DNA of 64,000 nt from Pantoea rwandensis. GTDB taxonomy: Bacteria; Pseudomonadota; Gammaproteobacteria; Enterobacterales; Enterobacteriaceae. Of this stretch, positions 27,212-36,255 are shown in pieces (position 1 is the stretch's first letter; each line of letters begins with the position of its first letter). The stretch is from NCBI RefSeq assembly GCF_002095475.1, contig NZ_MLFR01000001.1, forward strand, positions 620,001 through 684,000, written 5' to 3'. The translations under genes were made by a program, and so were the position numbers. The notes beneath the pieces are model-generated. The model was given only the letters and a program-made list of their open reading frames with translations, did no database searches and had not been told where the DNA came from.

Positions 27212-28165
27212 ATGAAACTCACCTTCGATAACGATCTCACCGTACGTAAGCTGCTGATCTTCAGCTGCTACATGGAAAGTGAAAACCTCGCCAGAGCCGC
27301 AGAAACTTTAGGCATCAGCACCGTCAGCGTACACCGTGCACTGCACACGCTGGAAGAGAGTCTGCGCTGCCCGCTGTTCGAACATAAAGGCCGCAACTTA
27401 GTGGCACTGCCAGCAGCCTGGACATTGCTGGAATACAGCCGCGAGGCGCTGGCCACACTCAGCCAGGGAATCGATGAAACACGGCGTACCGCGGGCATTG
27501 GGCTGGGTCATCTGCGTATCGGCACACTCTATTCTCTGTCACTGGAAACCGTGCCGCGACTGATCATGAAAATGAAACTGCGCCGCCCAGAGTTAGAGCT
27601 GAATCTCACCATGGGTTCCAATGAACTGCTGCTGCGTGCACTCAAAGATAATCAGCTCGATGCGATTATCATTTCTGTCAGCGAAGCCGAGATCGATGAC
27701 AAGATTTTTGAGCAAGTCGCGCTGTTTCAGGACGATATCTTTCTTGCCGTGCCCGCAGGAAACAGTGACAACTGTGACATTGATATCGACCTACGCAGCT
27801 ACAGTGATAAACCCTTTGTTTCGCTGGCAGAAGGCTTTGCGACTTTTGCCGGATTTCAGGAGGCCTGTCACGTGGCCGGATTTGAACCCAATATCGTCAC
27901 GCGCGTGAATGACATCTTCTCGATGCTCAGTCTGGTGCAGGCTGGCATGGGCTATTCGCTGGTGCCGGGCAGGATGCGTAAGCAGTATGAAAATGATCTG
28001 CGTTTTCTTCGCTTAGCCGAGCCGTATCAAATGCGCCAGCAGATCGCCATCGTGTTTCCGCGCAACCGTGAACACGATCCGAATCTGCTGGCACTGGTGG
28101 CTGAAGGGCGTATGTTCGCCCTGAGTTTGCAGGAAAAAGTTCAGCGCGCGCTGGCAAGCCGCTGA
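27212..28165 (+). CDS. mdcR: LysR-type regulator of malonate decarboxylase
   Basis: A 317-residue LysR protein: N-terminal winged helix (SENLARAAETLGISTVSVHR, about 26-45) and a two-lobe effector domain. Its place at the end of the mdc operon, in opposite orientation, and the family's role suggest it responds to malonate and activates mdcA onward. Its 3' end overlaps mdcH by 25 bases tail-to-tail. Confidence 0.82.
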   Translation: MKLTFDNDLTVRKLLIFSCYMESENLARAAETLGISTVSVHRALHTLEESLRCPLFEHKGRNLVALPAAWTLLEYSREALATLSQGIDETRRTAGIGLGHLRIGTLYSLSLETVPRLIMKMKLRRPELELNLTMGSNELLLRALKDNQLDAIIISVSEAEIDDKIFEQVALFQDDIFLAVPAGNSDNCDIDIDLRSYSDKPFVSLAEGFATFAGFQEACHVAGFEPNIVTRVNDIFSMLSLVQAGMGYSLVPGRMRKQYENDLRFLRLAEPYQMRQQIAIVFPRNREHDPNLLALVAEGRMFALSLQEKVQRALASR

Positions 28166-29046
28166 AACAGACGCAGCGCCAGTTCACCGCCGCTGCGCTC
28201 TAAGGCGAGACACTCACCCTGACACTGCACGTTGCGGGTTAATCCTGTCAGCACTTCGCCAGGCGGCATCTCAATAACCAGACGTACCTCGCGTTCTCGC
28301 GCTGCCACCATCGCATCATGCCAGCGCACATTGCGCGCCATGTTCATCGCTAAATCCTCCGCGATACGTTCCGGCTGCCAGATAACCCGCGCACTGCTGC
28401 CGCTCAAATACGCCAACTGCGGACGTTGCAAGGTGATGCGGCCGATTGCCGCTTTCAATTGCTGTGCCGGTTGATCGAGCAAAGCACAGTGGGAAGGTAC
28501 ACTGATCGCCAGCCGATGCGCACGTTGCGCCCCCTGCTCCAGCGCCTGTTGCGCGACGGCTGCCATTGCCGCATCGCTACCGGCAATCACAATCTGTGTC
28601 TCGGCGTTAATGTTGGCAATGAAGCTGCTGCGATTATCCACCAAGGTTTCCATCTGTGCGAGGTTTAGGCCGCTGATGGCGGTTAAACCATAGCCTTGTG
28701 GATAGGCTTGTTCCATCAACTCACCGCGTAGCGCCACCAGTTGCAGTGCGTCGGCAAAATCCAGCGCGCCGGCGATCACCGCCGCAGGGTAAGCGCCGAT
28801 GGACAACCCACACACCATGTCGGGCTGCACCCCGTGATGGATCAGCTGTCGCCCAGCCGATACCGCAGCGATCAACAAAGCCAACTGTACCGCACGGGTG
28901 TGTTGCAGCGCAGCTGCGGAATCCAGCTGGATTAATTCTTCACCCAGCACCGTCTGCGCCACCTGCCAGGTTGCATCTCGCGGTATGTGTTGCAACATGC
29001 CCACACGCTGCGTGCCTTGGCCGGGAAAGGTGAACAAGGTTTTCAT
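28141..29046 (-). CDS. mdcH: Malonate decarboxylase, malonyl transferase subunit
   Basis: A 301-residue malonyl-CoA:ACP transacylase-type protein that loads the enzyme's acyl carrier with malonyl. The start MKTLFTFPGQG is at 29046; an upstream in-frame start is rejected because it lies inside mdcG. The nucleophile elbow GLSIGAYPA and the His in ISVPSHCALL fit the FabD fold. It overlaps mdcG by four bases and mdcR, convergently, by 25. Confidence 0.86.
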   Translation of the reverse strand: MKTLFTFPGQGTQRVGMLQHIPRDATWQVAQTVLGEELIQLDSAAALQHTRAVQLALLIAAVSAGRQLIHHGVQPDMVCGLSIGAYPAAVIAGALDFADALQLVALRGELMEQAYPQGYGLTAISGLNLAQMETLVDNRSSFIANINAETQIVIAGSDAAMAAVAQQALEQGAQRAHRLAISVPSHCALLDQPAQQLKAAIGRITLQRPQLAYLSGSSARVIWQPERIAEDLAMNMARNVRWHDAMVAAREREVRLVIEMPPGEVLTGLTRNVQCQGECLALERSGGELALRLFQRLASAR

Positions 29047-29651
29047 CGATTTTCCTCCGTCCAGGGAAGATGGGTCAGTCGCGGGCCGCGCGCCGTTTTC
29101 AGCAACACCTGTCCGCTGCGTAACCATTCGTTGAGGGCAAAAGCCCCGTAAGGCGTTTCTATCTGCGTATCTGCACGGCAAGGTAACTGGAGCAGTTGCT
29201 GCTGCCACACCGTCAACTCATCGGGATTGAGCGGCTGTGGTGCGCGAATCAGCAAATCGAGATCGCTCGCCGCGTGCAGCACCGGCAATGACGTTGCCAA
29301 GGCAAAACCAGTGCTCCCCGTCACCCCCCACTGCCACGACCAGCGCTGCTGTTGCAGTTGATGCAGCGCCTGCACCGTGGGCAAAGCGTGAAATCGATGT
29401 GTTGCCGCGCGCGCAACCAGGTCCTCTGGCGCATCAATGCGCGCCACATCCTGGATGCGCACCCAGCCCGCCGCCCGTTGATGGCGTGCCTCCCCGCGCA
29501 CGCCAATCGGAACAGTGCTCTGCTGAACGACATCCCGCCGCACCACCACCGGCTGTTGCGGCGACCACTGCTGCGCGACCCAGCCCTCCTTTATGGCGAG
29601 CAGTGTTGCGTCAGCGTGGAGCCAGAGCAGATCGTGTGGGCGGATATTCAT
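29043..29651 (-). CDS. mdcG: Phosphoribosyl-dephospho-CoA transferase
   Basis: A 202-residue nucleotidyltransferase-like protein that attaches the 2'-(5''-triphosphoribosyl)-3'-dephospho-CoA prosthetic group to the carrier MdcC. The acidic motif SDLDLLIRAP with a preceding GS-type segment fits the fold. It sits in the standard mdc order between the transporter and mdcH. Confidence 0.85.
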   Translation of the reverse strand: MNIRPHDLLWLHADATLLAIKEGWVAQQWSPQQPVVVRRDVVQQSTVPIGVRGEARHQRAAGWVRIQDVARIDAPEDLVARAATHRFHALPTVQALHQLQQQRWSWQWGVTGSTGFALATSLPVLHAASDLDLLIRAPQPLNPDELTVWQQQLLQLPCRADTQIETPYGAFALNEWLRSGQVLLKTARGPRLTHLPWTEENR

Positions 29652-29653
29652 GT

Positions 29654-30613
29654 TTAAATTCCTGCAGTTAAGCTAATAAACAGCGGCAGTGACAGAATCG
29701 ACAGTAGCGAACTCAGTAACAGCACCGCTTCGGCATCCGGTGACTGCACACCAAAGCGATTGCCAAACACCACACCAAAGAAACCCGCCGACAGCGCAAT
29801 CATCAGAATTGCGGTGACCGCCACCGTGCCGTGCAAGCCAAACAGCAGCACAATGCCCCATGCCAGCGCGGGCTGAATCAGCAGTTTGGTGACGGTTGAG
29901 CTGATCACCATGCTGTTGATTTTCAGCTGTCGTGCCGAGAGGATGACCCCGGTCAGGAACAGTGCGGCAGCGGTCGCCGCCAGGCCCAGCGGTTTAATCG
30001 CGGCCAGCACCAAATCCGGCATTTTAATGCCAATTGCCGACAGCACCACGCCGAGCAACGGTCCCCAAACAATCGGTTTTTTCAACGAGCGCCACATCAG
30101 CACCGGTAACATGGCCAAGGTTGAGCGTTCGGTTTCCCCCGCGCTACGCGCTTTTTCTCGTTCCAAAATCAGCAGGCAGAAAGGTGTCATCAGCACCGAA
30201 CCGCAGGCAATCGAGACCGCCACAGAGAGTGATGTCGCAGAACCTTCGCCCACCACGCTGCCAAGGATTGGCAGACCCAACGCCGCATAATTGGGCAACG
30301 CTACGGTCAACGTCAGTACCGCCGCATCCTGCGGAGACTTGTTGAATAACTTGGTGGCGACAAAATAGAGCACCGCGTAGGCAATCCACATTGCCAGGGT
30401 TAACACTGCAATCAGCGGCATCTGCGCCACTATCCCGCTCCAGGGGGTTTGTACCGTCGCGCTAAACAGCGCGCCCGGTAAGGCAAAATCCATCACGAAG
30501 ATATTGAGTAAAGAGACATTTTTGTTATCAACCATTTTGGCCTTGCCCGCCCAAAACCCCAGCAACATAACAATAAAGATCGGGGCAAGCGCATGCAGAA
30601 TCACGTAAGTCAT
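29654..30613 (-). CDS. mdcF: AEC-family malonate transporter
   Basis: A 319-residue inner-membrane carrier of the auxin-efflux-carrier family with about ten helices in two halves. Its position between mdcE and mdcG is that of the Klebsiella mdcF transporter. Length is normal. It is separated from mdcE by 137 bases that contain a stable hairpin and so may be expressed at a different level. Confidence 0.83.
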   Translation of the reverse strand: MTYVILHALAPIFIVMLLGFWAGKAKMVDNKNVSLLNIFVMDFALPGALFSATVQTPWSGIVAQMPLIAVLTLAMWIAYAVLYFVATKLFNKSPQDAAVLTLTVALPNYAALGLPILGSVVGEGSATSLSVAVSIACGSVLMTPFCLLILEREKARSAGETERSTLAMLPVLMWRSLKKPIVWGPLLGVVLSAIGIKMPDLVLAAIKPLGLAATAAALFLTGVILSARQLKINSMVISSTVTKLLIQPALAWGIVLLFGLHGTVAVTAILMIALSAGFFGVVFGNRFGVQSPDAEAVLLLSSLLSILSLPLFISLTAGI

Positions 30614-30683
30614 AAATCACCTGTTTGTTATTAAAAGAGTGAGTACTGACGCGATGGTGTTGAATTTATCAGTTGCCGCAGAG

Positions 30684-30706
30684 GCCGGACGCCGCGTGCG
30701 CCCGGC
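30684..30706 (-). other. Stable hairpin between mdcE and mdcF
   Basis: GCCGG/CCGGC arms, one mismatch, then CGC/GCG, around a CGCGT loop. No U tract follows, so it is more likely an mRNA-processing or stability element than a terminator. Confidence 0.4.
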
Positions 30707-30750
30707 ATACTGACAGCCGGCAGGTTGATTTAATATTTATTATTATGGTG

Positions 30751-31551
30751 TTACCAGCTTGCGCGCAGACGCTCGCGCACCAGTGCAGAGCTGCGGCGGT
30801 TCGGCGCCGCCAACCGTGAACCTCGGCCTGGCACACGGCGCGTATCGTCAATCGCTTCCGCTAAAGTGGTTCTGACGCGCACAACCTCCTCCACCGCAGG
30901 GGTATCAGGATTCGCAATATCCAGTAGCGACGACAGCAGCCCCAAGGTGGCGTAATTGCCGATGTCATAAGCCATGGGCGGCACGCTGGCGGCCAGTTGC
31001 TCCAACGCCTCCACGGTACGTAAGGTGATACGCGCGGCTGAGTCTTTGCCCATGGCGTGCACCTGCACGGCGGGATCGTTAAAAGCGATCAGTCGGTTAG
31101 CCTGATAACCGTGCGCGAGGAACGCGCCAGACATGGCTTTACCGACAATCAGTCCAATCACCGGGTGACCCGCCAGACGCGCTTGCGCATAAGCACCGGC
31201 TGCACCCGCCAAGGCCTGGTGAATACCGAAACCCTCTTCCCGGCGGCCATAGGCCTGACTGGGTACGTCAATCACCGCGATAATGGGGCGTTTAACCGCA
31301 CTTGCTGCGTCCTCAGCCAATGTTTCCTGCACCACTTTTGCCAGGGTCCAGCCTTCCAACAATCCCACTTCACCTTTGGCTGCGCGCGGATAACGGTTGT
31401 TGGCATCGGGCACCACAGCGATAAAACGCGCGGTTTCCCCATTGAGATCGGCATCCGCAACCTGTACTGAAGGGCAGAGTCCTTCCCGACGAGCCGCATT
31501 AGCGGTCAAATGATTGAGCCACAGCTCACCACGACTGACAGGTGCGCTCAT
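30751..31551 (-). CDS. mdcE: Malonate decarboxylase gamma subunit
   Basis: A 266-residue carboxyltransferase-like subunit that works with MdcD to decarboxylate malonyl-ACP. Segments VDVPSQAYGRREE and KAMSGAFLAHGYQANRLIAF are characteristic of acyl-CoA carboxyl-transferase relatives. It overlaps mdcD by four bases. Confidence 0.87.
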   Translation of the reverse strand: MSAPVSRGELWLNHLTANAARREGLCPSVQVADADLNGETARFIAVVPDANNRYPRAAKGEVGLLEGWTLAKVVQETLAEDAASAVKRPIIAVIDVPSQAYGRREEGFGIHQALAGAAGAYAQARLAGHPVIGLIVGKAMSGAFLAHGYQANRLIAFNDPAVQVHAMGKDSAARITLRTVEALEQLAASVPPMAYDIGNYATLGLLSSLLDIANPDTPAVEEVVRVRTTLAEAIDDTRRVPGRGSRLAAPNRRSSALVRERLRASW

Positions 31552-32384
31552 GATTTCACCTCCGGAGCAAAAAGCTGATGAATAGTGGCCGTGCTGGCCT
31601 GCTGTGCGGTATCGAAGTGGCTTAAGCGATCGAGATAGAAGGCGTAATTTTCGCTGCGATGCTGCGTAGGCACGCCCCGCGTTAGCGCATCATCCACTGC
31701 ACGCTTCACGGCTTGCACGCCATCATTGACCAGCGTATCGACCAGCCCGCTGTGATAGCGAATCTCGCCACCGGTCATGCTCCAGATAAACGGACGATTG
31801 CGTGAGTCATACTCATCAATGCCGGCTTCCTGTTCGATCACCTGCGGGCCATTAAGTCCCAGGCGCGCTTCACGCGTCACAATCAAATGGCTGCAAAGTG
31901 CGGCAGCAATCGACATGCCACCAAAGCAACCTACAGTGCCGGCAATAATGCCGATCACCGGGGTATACTGGCGCAGGTCGACGATGGCTGCGTGAATATC
32001 TGCAATCGCCGCCAGACCGAGATTGGCTTCCTGCAAGCGCACACCACCGGTTTCCAGACACAAAATGGCTTGTGTTGGCACGCCGTTGCGGTTGTCTTCT
32101 GCGGCCAGTTCCAGTGCTCCAGCCATCTTCGCGCCAGACACTTCGCCCATACTGCCGCCCTGGAAGGTGCCTTCAATAGCGATCACCACGGTTGGCTGAC
32201 CGTTGAGCGTACCTTTCATCACCACCATGCCGTCATCGGCCTGCGGCACAATGCCCTGTTTCTCCAACCAGGGTGACATTACGCCCTCAAAGGGATCGAG
32301 CAGTTCACGGGCACTGCCGCTGTCGAGCAAAGCCAGTGCGCGCTGGCGGGCGCGTAATTCAATAAAGCTGCTGTCATCACGCAT
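31548..32384 (-). CDS. mdcD: Malonate decarboxylase beta subunit
   Basis: A 278-residue partner of MdcE. A crotonase/carboxyltransferase core is seen with ALCLETGGVRLQEANLGL and GTVGCFGGMSIAAALC. Together with MdcE it releases CO2 from malonyl-ACP, giving acetyl-ACP. Overlaps mdcC by eight bases. Confidence 0.87.
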   Translation of the reverse strand: MRDDSSFIELRARQRALALLDSGSARELLDPFEGVMSPWLEKQGIVPQADDGMVVMKGTLNGQPTVVIAIEGTFQGGSMGEVSGAKMAGALELAAEDNRNGVPTQAILCLETGGVRLQEANLGLAAIADIHAAIVDLRQYTPVIGIIAGTVGCFGGMSIAAALCSHLIVTREARLGLNGPQVIEQEAGIDEYDSRNRPFIWSMTGGEIRYHSGLVDTLVNDGVQAVKRAVDDALTRGVPTQHRSENYAFYLDRLSHFDTAQQASTATIHQLFAPEVKS

Positions 32385-32676
32385 GATTCACCTCCTCAAA
32401 CACCTGCTCGATACGGATACGTGCCACACCCGGCGTCGCACCAAAATCATGAATCTGTAGCTGACCGGCAGGCAGTTCCGTTAACTCACTCAGGCGGCTA
32501 AACAGTGCATCCCAGCGCGCTTTGCTGTTATCCACTGATGTCGTGATTGTTACGTTCAACGCGCCGCTGTTATCAGCGCGGTAAAGCACTTCCATATCTC
32601 CCGAGCCGACCACGCCTGCCAACGCTTGACCGCTGAGCGTGCGACGTGCCGGGTAAGACAACGTTATCTTTTCCAT
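32377..32676 (-). CDS. mdcC: Malonate decarboxylase acyl carrier protein
   Basis: A 99-residue carrier. The prosthetic group attaches at a Ser in VVGSGDMEVL (about 24-33). The acyl group moves on this arm between MdcA, MdcH and MdcDE. Size and place are those of the standard delta subunit. Confidence 0.87.
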   Translation of the reverse strand: MEKITLSYPARRTLSGQALAGVVGSGDMEVLYRADNSGALNVTITTSVDNSKARWDALFSRLSELTELPAGQLQIHDFGATPGVARIRIEQVFEEVNHA

Positions 32677-32685
32677 AGCAACCTC

Positions 32686-33542
32686 TTAATCAATGAGTGG
32701 CGATACTGTCAGGCGATCGATAAACAGCGTGGCGGCGAGTAAATCAGCCGCGCCGCCTGGCGACGCATTTAGCGCCAGCATCGCGCTATCCAATTGTTCT
32801 AATGCCTCGCGACCGGCTACCTGCGCGACGCCCCCCGCTTGCAGTACGGCATGAGCACCGCGCTGCATGCTGTGCATTCCTTCCAGCCCAGCGCGATTCA
32901 GTACGCAGGTATCCGAGAGTGACGTCATGATGGCCATCAGCGCATCCAGTCGCGCCGCTTCCTCTTCAGCTCCCGCGTGACGGCTGCGCCACAATTGCGG
33001 CAGCGCCAGTTGAGCGATGTGCGGAAAGCCTTGTTGCGCCTCTTCACGCGCGCCCGGAACCTGAAAGCGATGCACCGCACGGAGTCCCTTGCTGAAGGTT
33101 TTCGGAGCCGCGCGATCGGGCAAACGTGCCAGTTCGGCGGCGGTGGCACAGAGCGAGGCACTGTTCACATGACCGCCCAGCATCGCCGCCGCACTTACCA
33201 GCAGGCCCAAGGCCCAAATGGCGCCGCGATGCGTATTAACACCACCCGTTGCCGCCATCATCTGACGTTCACCTTCGCGTCCGAGTTGGCCAATGGTTTC
33301 ACGCAGTGCCACATCCGCAGGGCGTAACCAGCTCTGTTGTGCCAGCGCTAAGAACGTGGGCATCAGGCTGCGAGCTGAAATTTCCATCAGTGCCAGCGTC
33401 AGGTCCTGATGTGCGCCGTTGCCACGACGATCCACCAGCCGGGTTTTGGCGTCAGGTTCACTTCTTCAATCAGGCAATCTGTGGCGTGCTGCGCCAGTTG
33501 GTGCAGACGTCTTTCAACCGATTGCGGCGCAAGTCGTTTCAT
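32686..33542 (-). pseudogene. mdcB: Triphosphoribosyl-dephospho-CoA synthase, frameshifted
   Basis: ATG 33540-33542 overlaps the mdcA stop by one base and begins MKRLAPQSVERRLHQLAQHA as expected. After ...LTPKPG (codon 35) the frame breaks between 33438 and 33437: one base is missing, so the normal LVDRRGNGAHQDL continues only in the next frame and runs to 32686. Total length 857 bases is one short of a multiple of three. The enzyme makes the prosthetic-group precursor from dephospho-CoA and ATP. As given it would be inactive. Confidence 0.85.
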
Positions 33543-35197
33543 TACCAGCTCCGGAATTTTGCCGGTGGGTTATAAAGGCCGTCAGACCATTCGACCAGAT
33601 CGGCCACGCTACCGGCCGCCAGCAACGAACGGGTGGCATCAGAGCGGCGAATGCCGAGATCTTCCGGGAACACCACTTTGCCGCTACGGCGAAGTTCAGC
33701 GACGCGTTTGGCATCGACACCTAAGCCGATATCGGTGATACCGGCCACGGCGGCCACCATCGCCCGGCGTTCTTCGAGATCCTGGGCACGATAGAGATAG
33801 GCAATGCCCTCTTCCGTTAGCACATGGGTGACGTCGTCACCGTAGATCATCACCGGTGCCAGTGGCATCCCGGCATTTTTTGCGACCTCAATGGCATCGA
33901 GTTTTTCGACAAAGGTCGGCTTCACGCCCGCCTGGAAAGTTTCCACCATCTGCACCACCAGCTTCCGACCACGCGCCATGGCATCATCACCATTTTTCAT
34001 TGCCAGCCAGGCCGCAGAGGCATGTCGGCGTCCGTGTGGATCGTGGCCCATATTCGGTGCGCCACCGAAGCCAGACAGGCGACCTCGAGTGACCGTAGAG
34101 GAGTTTGCCAACCCATCAATTTGCAGCGTCGAGCCGATAAACATGTCAACCGCGTACTGCCCTGCCAGCTGGCACATGGCACGGTTGGAGCGCATCGAAC
34201 CATCCGAGCCAGTAAAGAAGATGTCCGGACGTGCGCGGATATACTCTTCCATCCCCAACTCACCGCCGAAGCAGTGCACGCTCTCTACCCAGCCGCTTTC
34301 AATCGCCGGGATCAAAGTGGGATGCGGGTTTAGCGTCCAGTGTTTACAGATTTTGCCCTTCAGACCGAGCTGTTCACCGTAGGTCGGCAGCAACAGTTCG
34401 ATGGCGGCGGTGTTAAAGCCGATACCGTGGTTAAGTGACTGCACTTGATGCTCGGCATAGATACCTTTGATGGCCATCATCGCCATCAGAATGTGCTCTT
34501 GCTTGATCAAGCGAGGGTCGCGCGTAAACAGCGGTTCAATAAAGAAGGGTTTGTCGGCAACCACCACATAATCAATCCACGAACCGGGAATATCGACGCG
34601 CGGTAAATCACACTCGTCATCAACCAGTTCGTTAACCTGGGCGATAACAATGCCGTCATGGAAAGCCGCGGCCTCGACTAAGGCGGGGGTGTCTTCGGTG
34701 CTCGGACCGGTATACAAGTTCCCTTTACGGTCGGCTTTGTAACCCGCAATCAGTGCAACGTTGGGTGCCAGATCGACATAAAGACGGGAGTAGAGTTCGA
34801 TGTAGGTATGAATGGCGCCGATTTCCAGCTGATCATCTTCCAGTAGCTGTGAAATGCGCAAACTTTGCGTACCGGAAAAGGAGAAATCGAGTTTACGGGC
34901 GATGCCTTTTTCGAAGATGTCGAGATGTTCACTACGTCCAACGCTCGGCATGATCATATGCAGGTGGTTTACTTTTTGCGGGTTAACCTGTGCCAGCATG
35001 CGAGAGAGAAAATCGGCCTGCTTCTGGTTGTTACCTTCCAGCACTACGCGGTCACCCGGTGAAATAAGCCGTTCCAGCATCTCAACCATTTGATCGGTAG
35101 GTAACACTTTTCCCTGCACCGGCAAAGAAGCCTGCCGCCGCTGTTTTTCCGTGCGGCGCGTATTCCACACTCGCGCCCCTTGTTGTCCTGATGACAT
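33542..35197 (-). CDS. mdcA: Malonate decarboxylase alpha subunit
   Basis: A 551-residue acetyl-ACP:malonate ACP transferase, the first gene of the operon. It has conserved family blocks such as GFNTAAIELLLPTYGE, CFGGELGMEEYIRARPD and TRGRLSGFGGAPNMGHDPHG. A strong ribosome site (AGGAGG) precedes ATG 35197. It exchanges acetyl on the carrier for malonate, starting the decarboxylation cycle. Confidence 0.92.
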   Translation of the reverse strand: MSSGQQGARVWNTRRTEKQRRQASLPVQGKVLPTDQMVEMLERLISPGDRVVLEGNNQKQADFLSRMLAQVNPQKVNHLHMIMPSVGRSEHLDIFEKGIARKLDFSFSGTQSLRISQLLEDDQLEIGAIHTYIELYSRLYVDLAPNVALIAGYKADRKGNLYTGPSTEDTPALVEAAAFHDGIVIAQVNELVDDECDLPRVDIPGSWIDYVVVADKPFFIEPLFTRDPRLIKQEHILMAMMAIKGIYAEHQVQSLNHGIGFNTAAIELLLPTYGEQLGLKGKICKHWTLNPHPTLIPAIESGWVESVHCFGGELGMEEYIRARPDIFFTGSDGSMRSNRAMCQLAGQYAVDMFIGSTLQIDGLANSSTVTRGRLSGFGGAPNMGHDPHGRRHASAAWLAMKNGDDAMARGRKLVVQMVETFQAGVKPTFVEKLDAIEVAKNAGMPLAPVMIYGDDVTHVLTEEGIAYLYRAQDLEERRAMVAAVAGITDIGLGVDAKRVAELRRSGKVVFPEDLGIRRSDATRSLLAAGSVADLVEWSDGLYNPPAKFRSW

Positions 35198-35490
35198 GAC
35201 TAACCTCCTGAATGAGCGAATCGCTTGATTACGTCAACGCAGGAAAGTGTGGTCTTTGGCGGTGATCTCATCAATCAACCTCAAGAGCTAATCGTTAGCC
35301 TGAGAGTAACGATTGAGGTGAGAGAAATTTGCGGTCGATCAACGATTGGCAGGGAAAATTGTGTGCAATAAAAAGGGCACCTGATGAGGTGCCCATGATT
35401 GTGTGGTAGCTGGTCAGTTGGAATGCCAGCATCGCGGATGTGTGGCAAGTGCTCAATCCGCGTTTTAAGCCATATTTGCGTCTCTTCTTA
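35198..35490. other. mdc promoter region and end of the neighbouring polyol operon
   Basis: The right part holds the downstream end and terminator of the SDR operon (35375-35394). The left part (about 35200-35360) is the upstream region of mdcA, presumably with the MdcR site, which I cannot pin down. No hidden gene seen. Confidence 0.55.
35369..35394 (-). terminator. Intrinsic terminator of the polyol operon
   Basis: GGGCACCT (35375-35382) pairs with AGGTGCCC (35387-35394); read on the minus strand it is followed by TTTTTATTG. This is a textbook terminator about 100 bases after the SDR stop codon at 35491. Confidence 0.85.
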
Positions 35491-36246
35491 CTACATCCCA
35501 CTCACATAGCCACCATCCACCGGCAAGGTCACGCCTGTAATATATTGCGCAGCGCCGCTACTGAGAAAAATCACCGCGCCAGTCAGATCTTCCGCACGCC
35601 CCCAGCGTTTTAGTGCTGTGCGATGTCGGATATGTTCTGCTTCTTTTTTATCGCTCCACAGAGGGCGCGTCATTTCAGTTTGGTGATAGCCGGGTGCAAC
35701 GGCATTGATACGTACACCTTGCGGGCCGTAGCGGTGGGCAAGGGCACGAGTCAGGCCAGTCACGCCACTTTTACTGGCGCAATAAGCAGGTACCGATGCA
35801 TCCGCCAGATAGCTCAGCATCGATGCCACGTTCACCACGCTTCCCTTACTTGCCAGTAAAAGCGGCATTGCGGCTTCACTCAAACGCATGACGCTGTTGA
35901 GGTTAATGTCCATAACGCGCAAAAAAACATCCTCGCTGTACTCTTCTTCAGGACGTGCCACCCCTGCTGCGTTGACCAGCACATCAAGCTGTGGGAGTGA
36001 TGCAAACAGGCTGGCAACCTCTTCACTATTGCTGACGTCTAACTGCTGAAACCTAATGGCCCCATCTTCGTTACGTCCGCGGCAAGCGGCTACTTTTTCA
36101 CCCGAACTTCCGGTTGCTAACGTAGTCGCGCCTAGTTTTTTGAATCCGCGTGCGATCTCAAGTCCAATGCCACTGGTGCCACCAGAAACCAGTACCGTTT
36201 TCCCAGCAAACATTTGAGGAGAAAAATCTAAAAATTGCTCGCTCAT
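35491..36246 (-). CDS. SDR-family oxidoreductase
   Basis: A 251-residue classical short-chain dehydrogenase: nucleotide loop SGGTSGIGLEIA (20-31), NAAG, catalytic Ser in VASMLSYL and YCASK for Tyr/Lys. It probably oxidises a polyol or sugar acid with NAD(P). Last gene of a minus-strand operon that runs from the RbsB-type binding protein through the ABC transporter, FGGY kinase, another SDR and a GldA-like dehydrogenase. Confidence 0.85.
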   Translation of the reverse strand: MSEQFLDFSPQMFAGKTVLVSGGTSGIGLEIARGFKKLGATTLATGSSGEKVAACRGRNEDGAIRFQQLDVSNSEEVASLFASLPQLDVLVNAAGVARPEEEYSEDVFLRVMDINLNSVMRLSEAAMPLLLASKGSVVNVASMLSYLADASVPAYCASKSGVTGLTRALAHRYGPQGVRINAVAPGYHQTEMTRPLWSDKKEAEHIRHRTALKRWGRAEDLTGAVIFLSSGAAQYITGVTLPVDGGYVSGM

Positions 36247-36255
36247 TTCCGCTCC

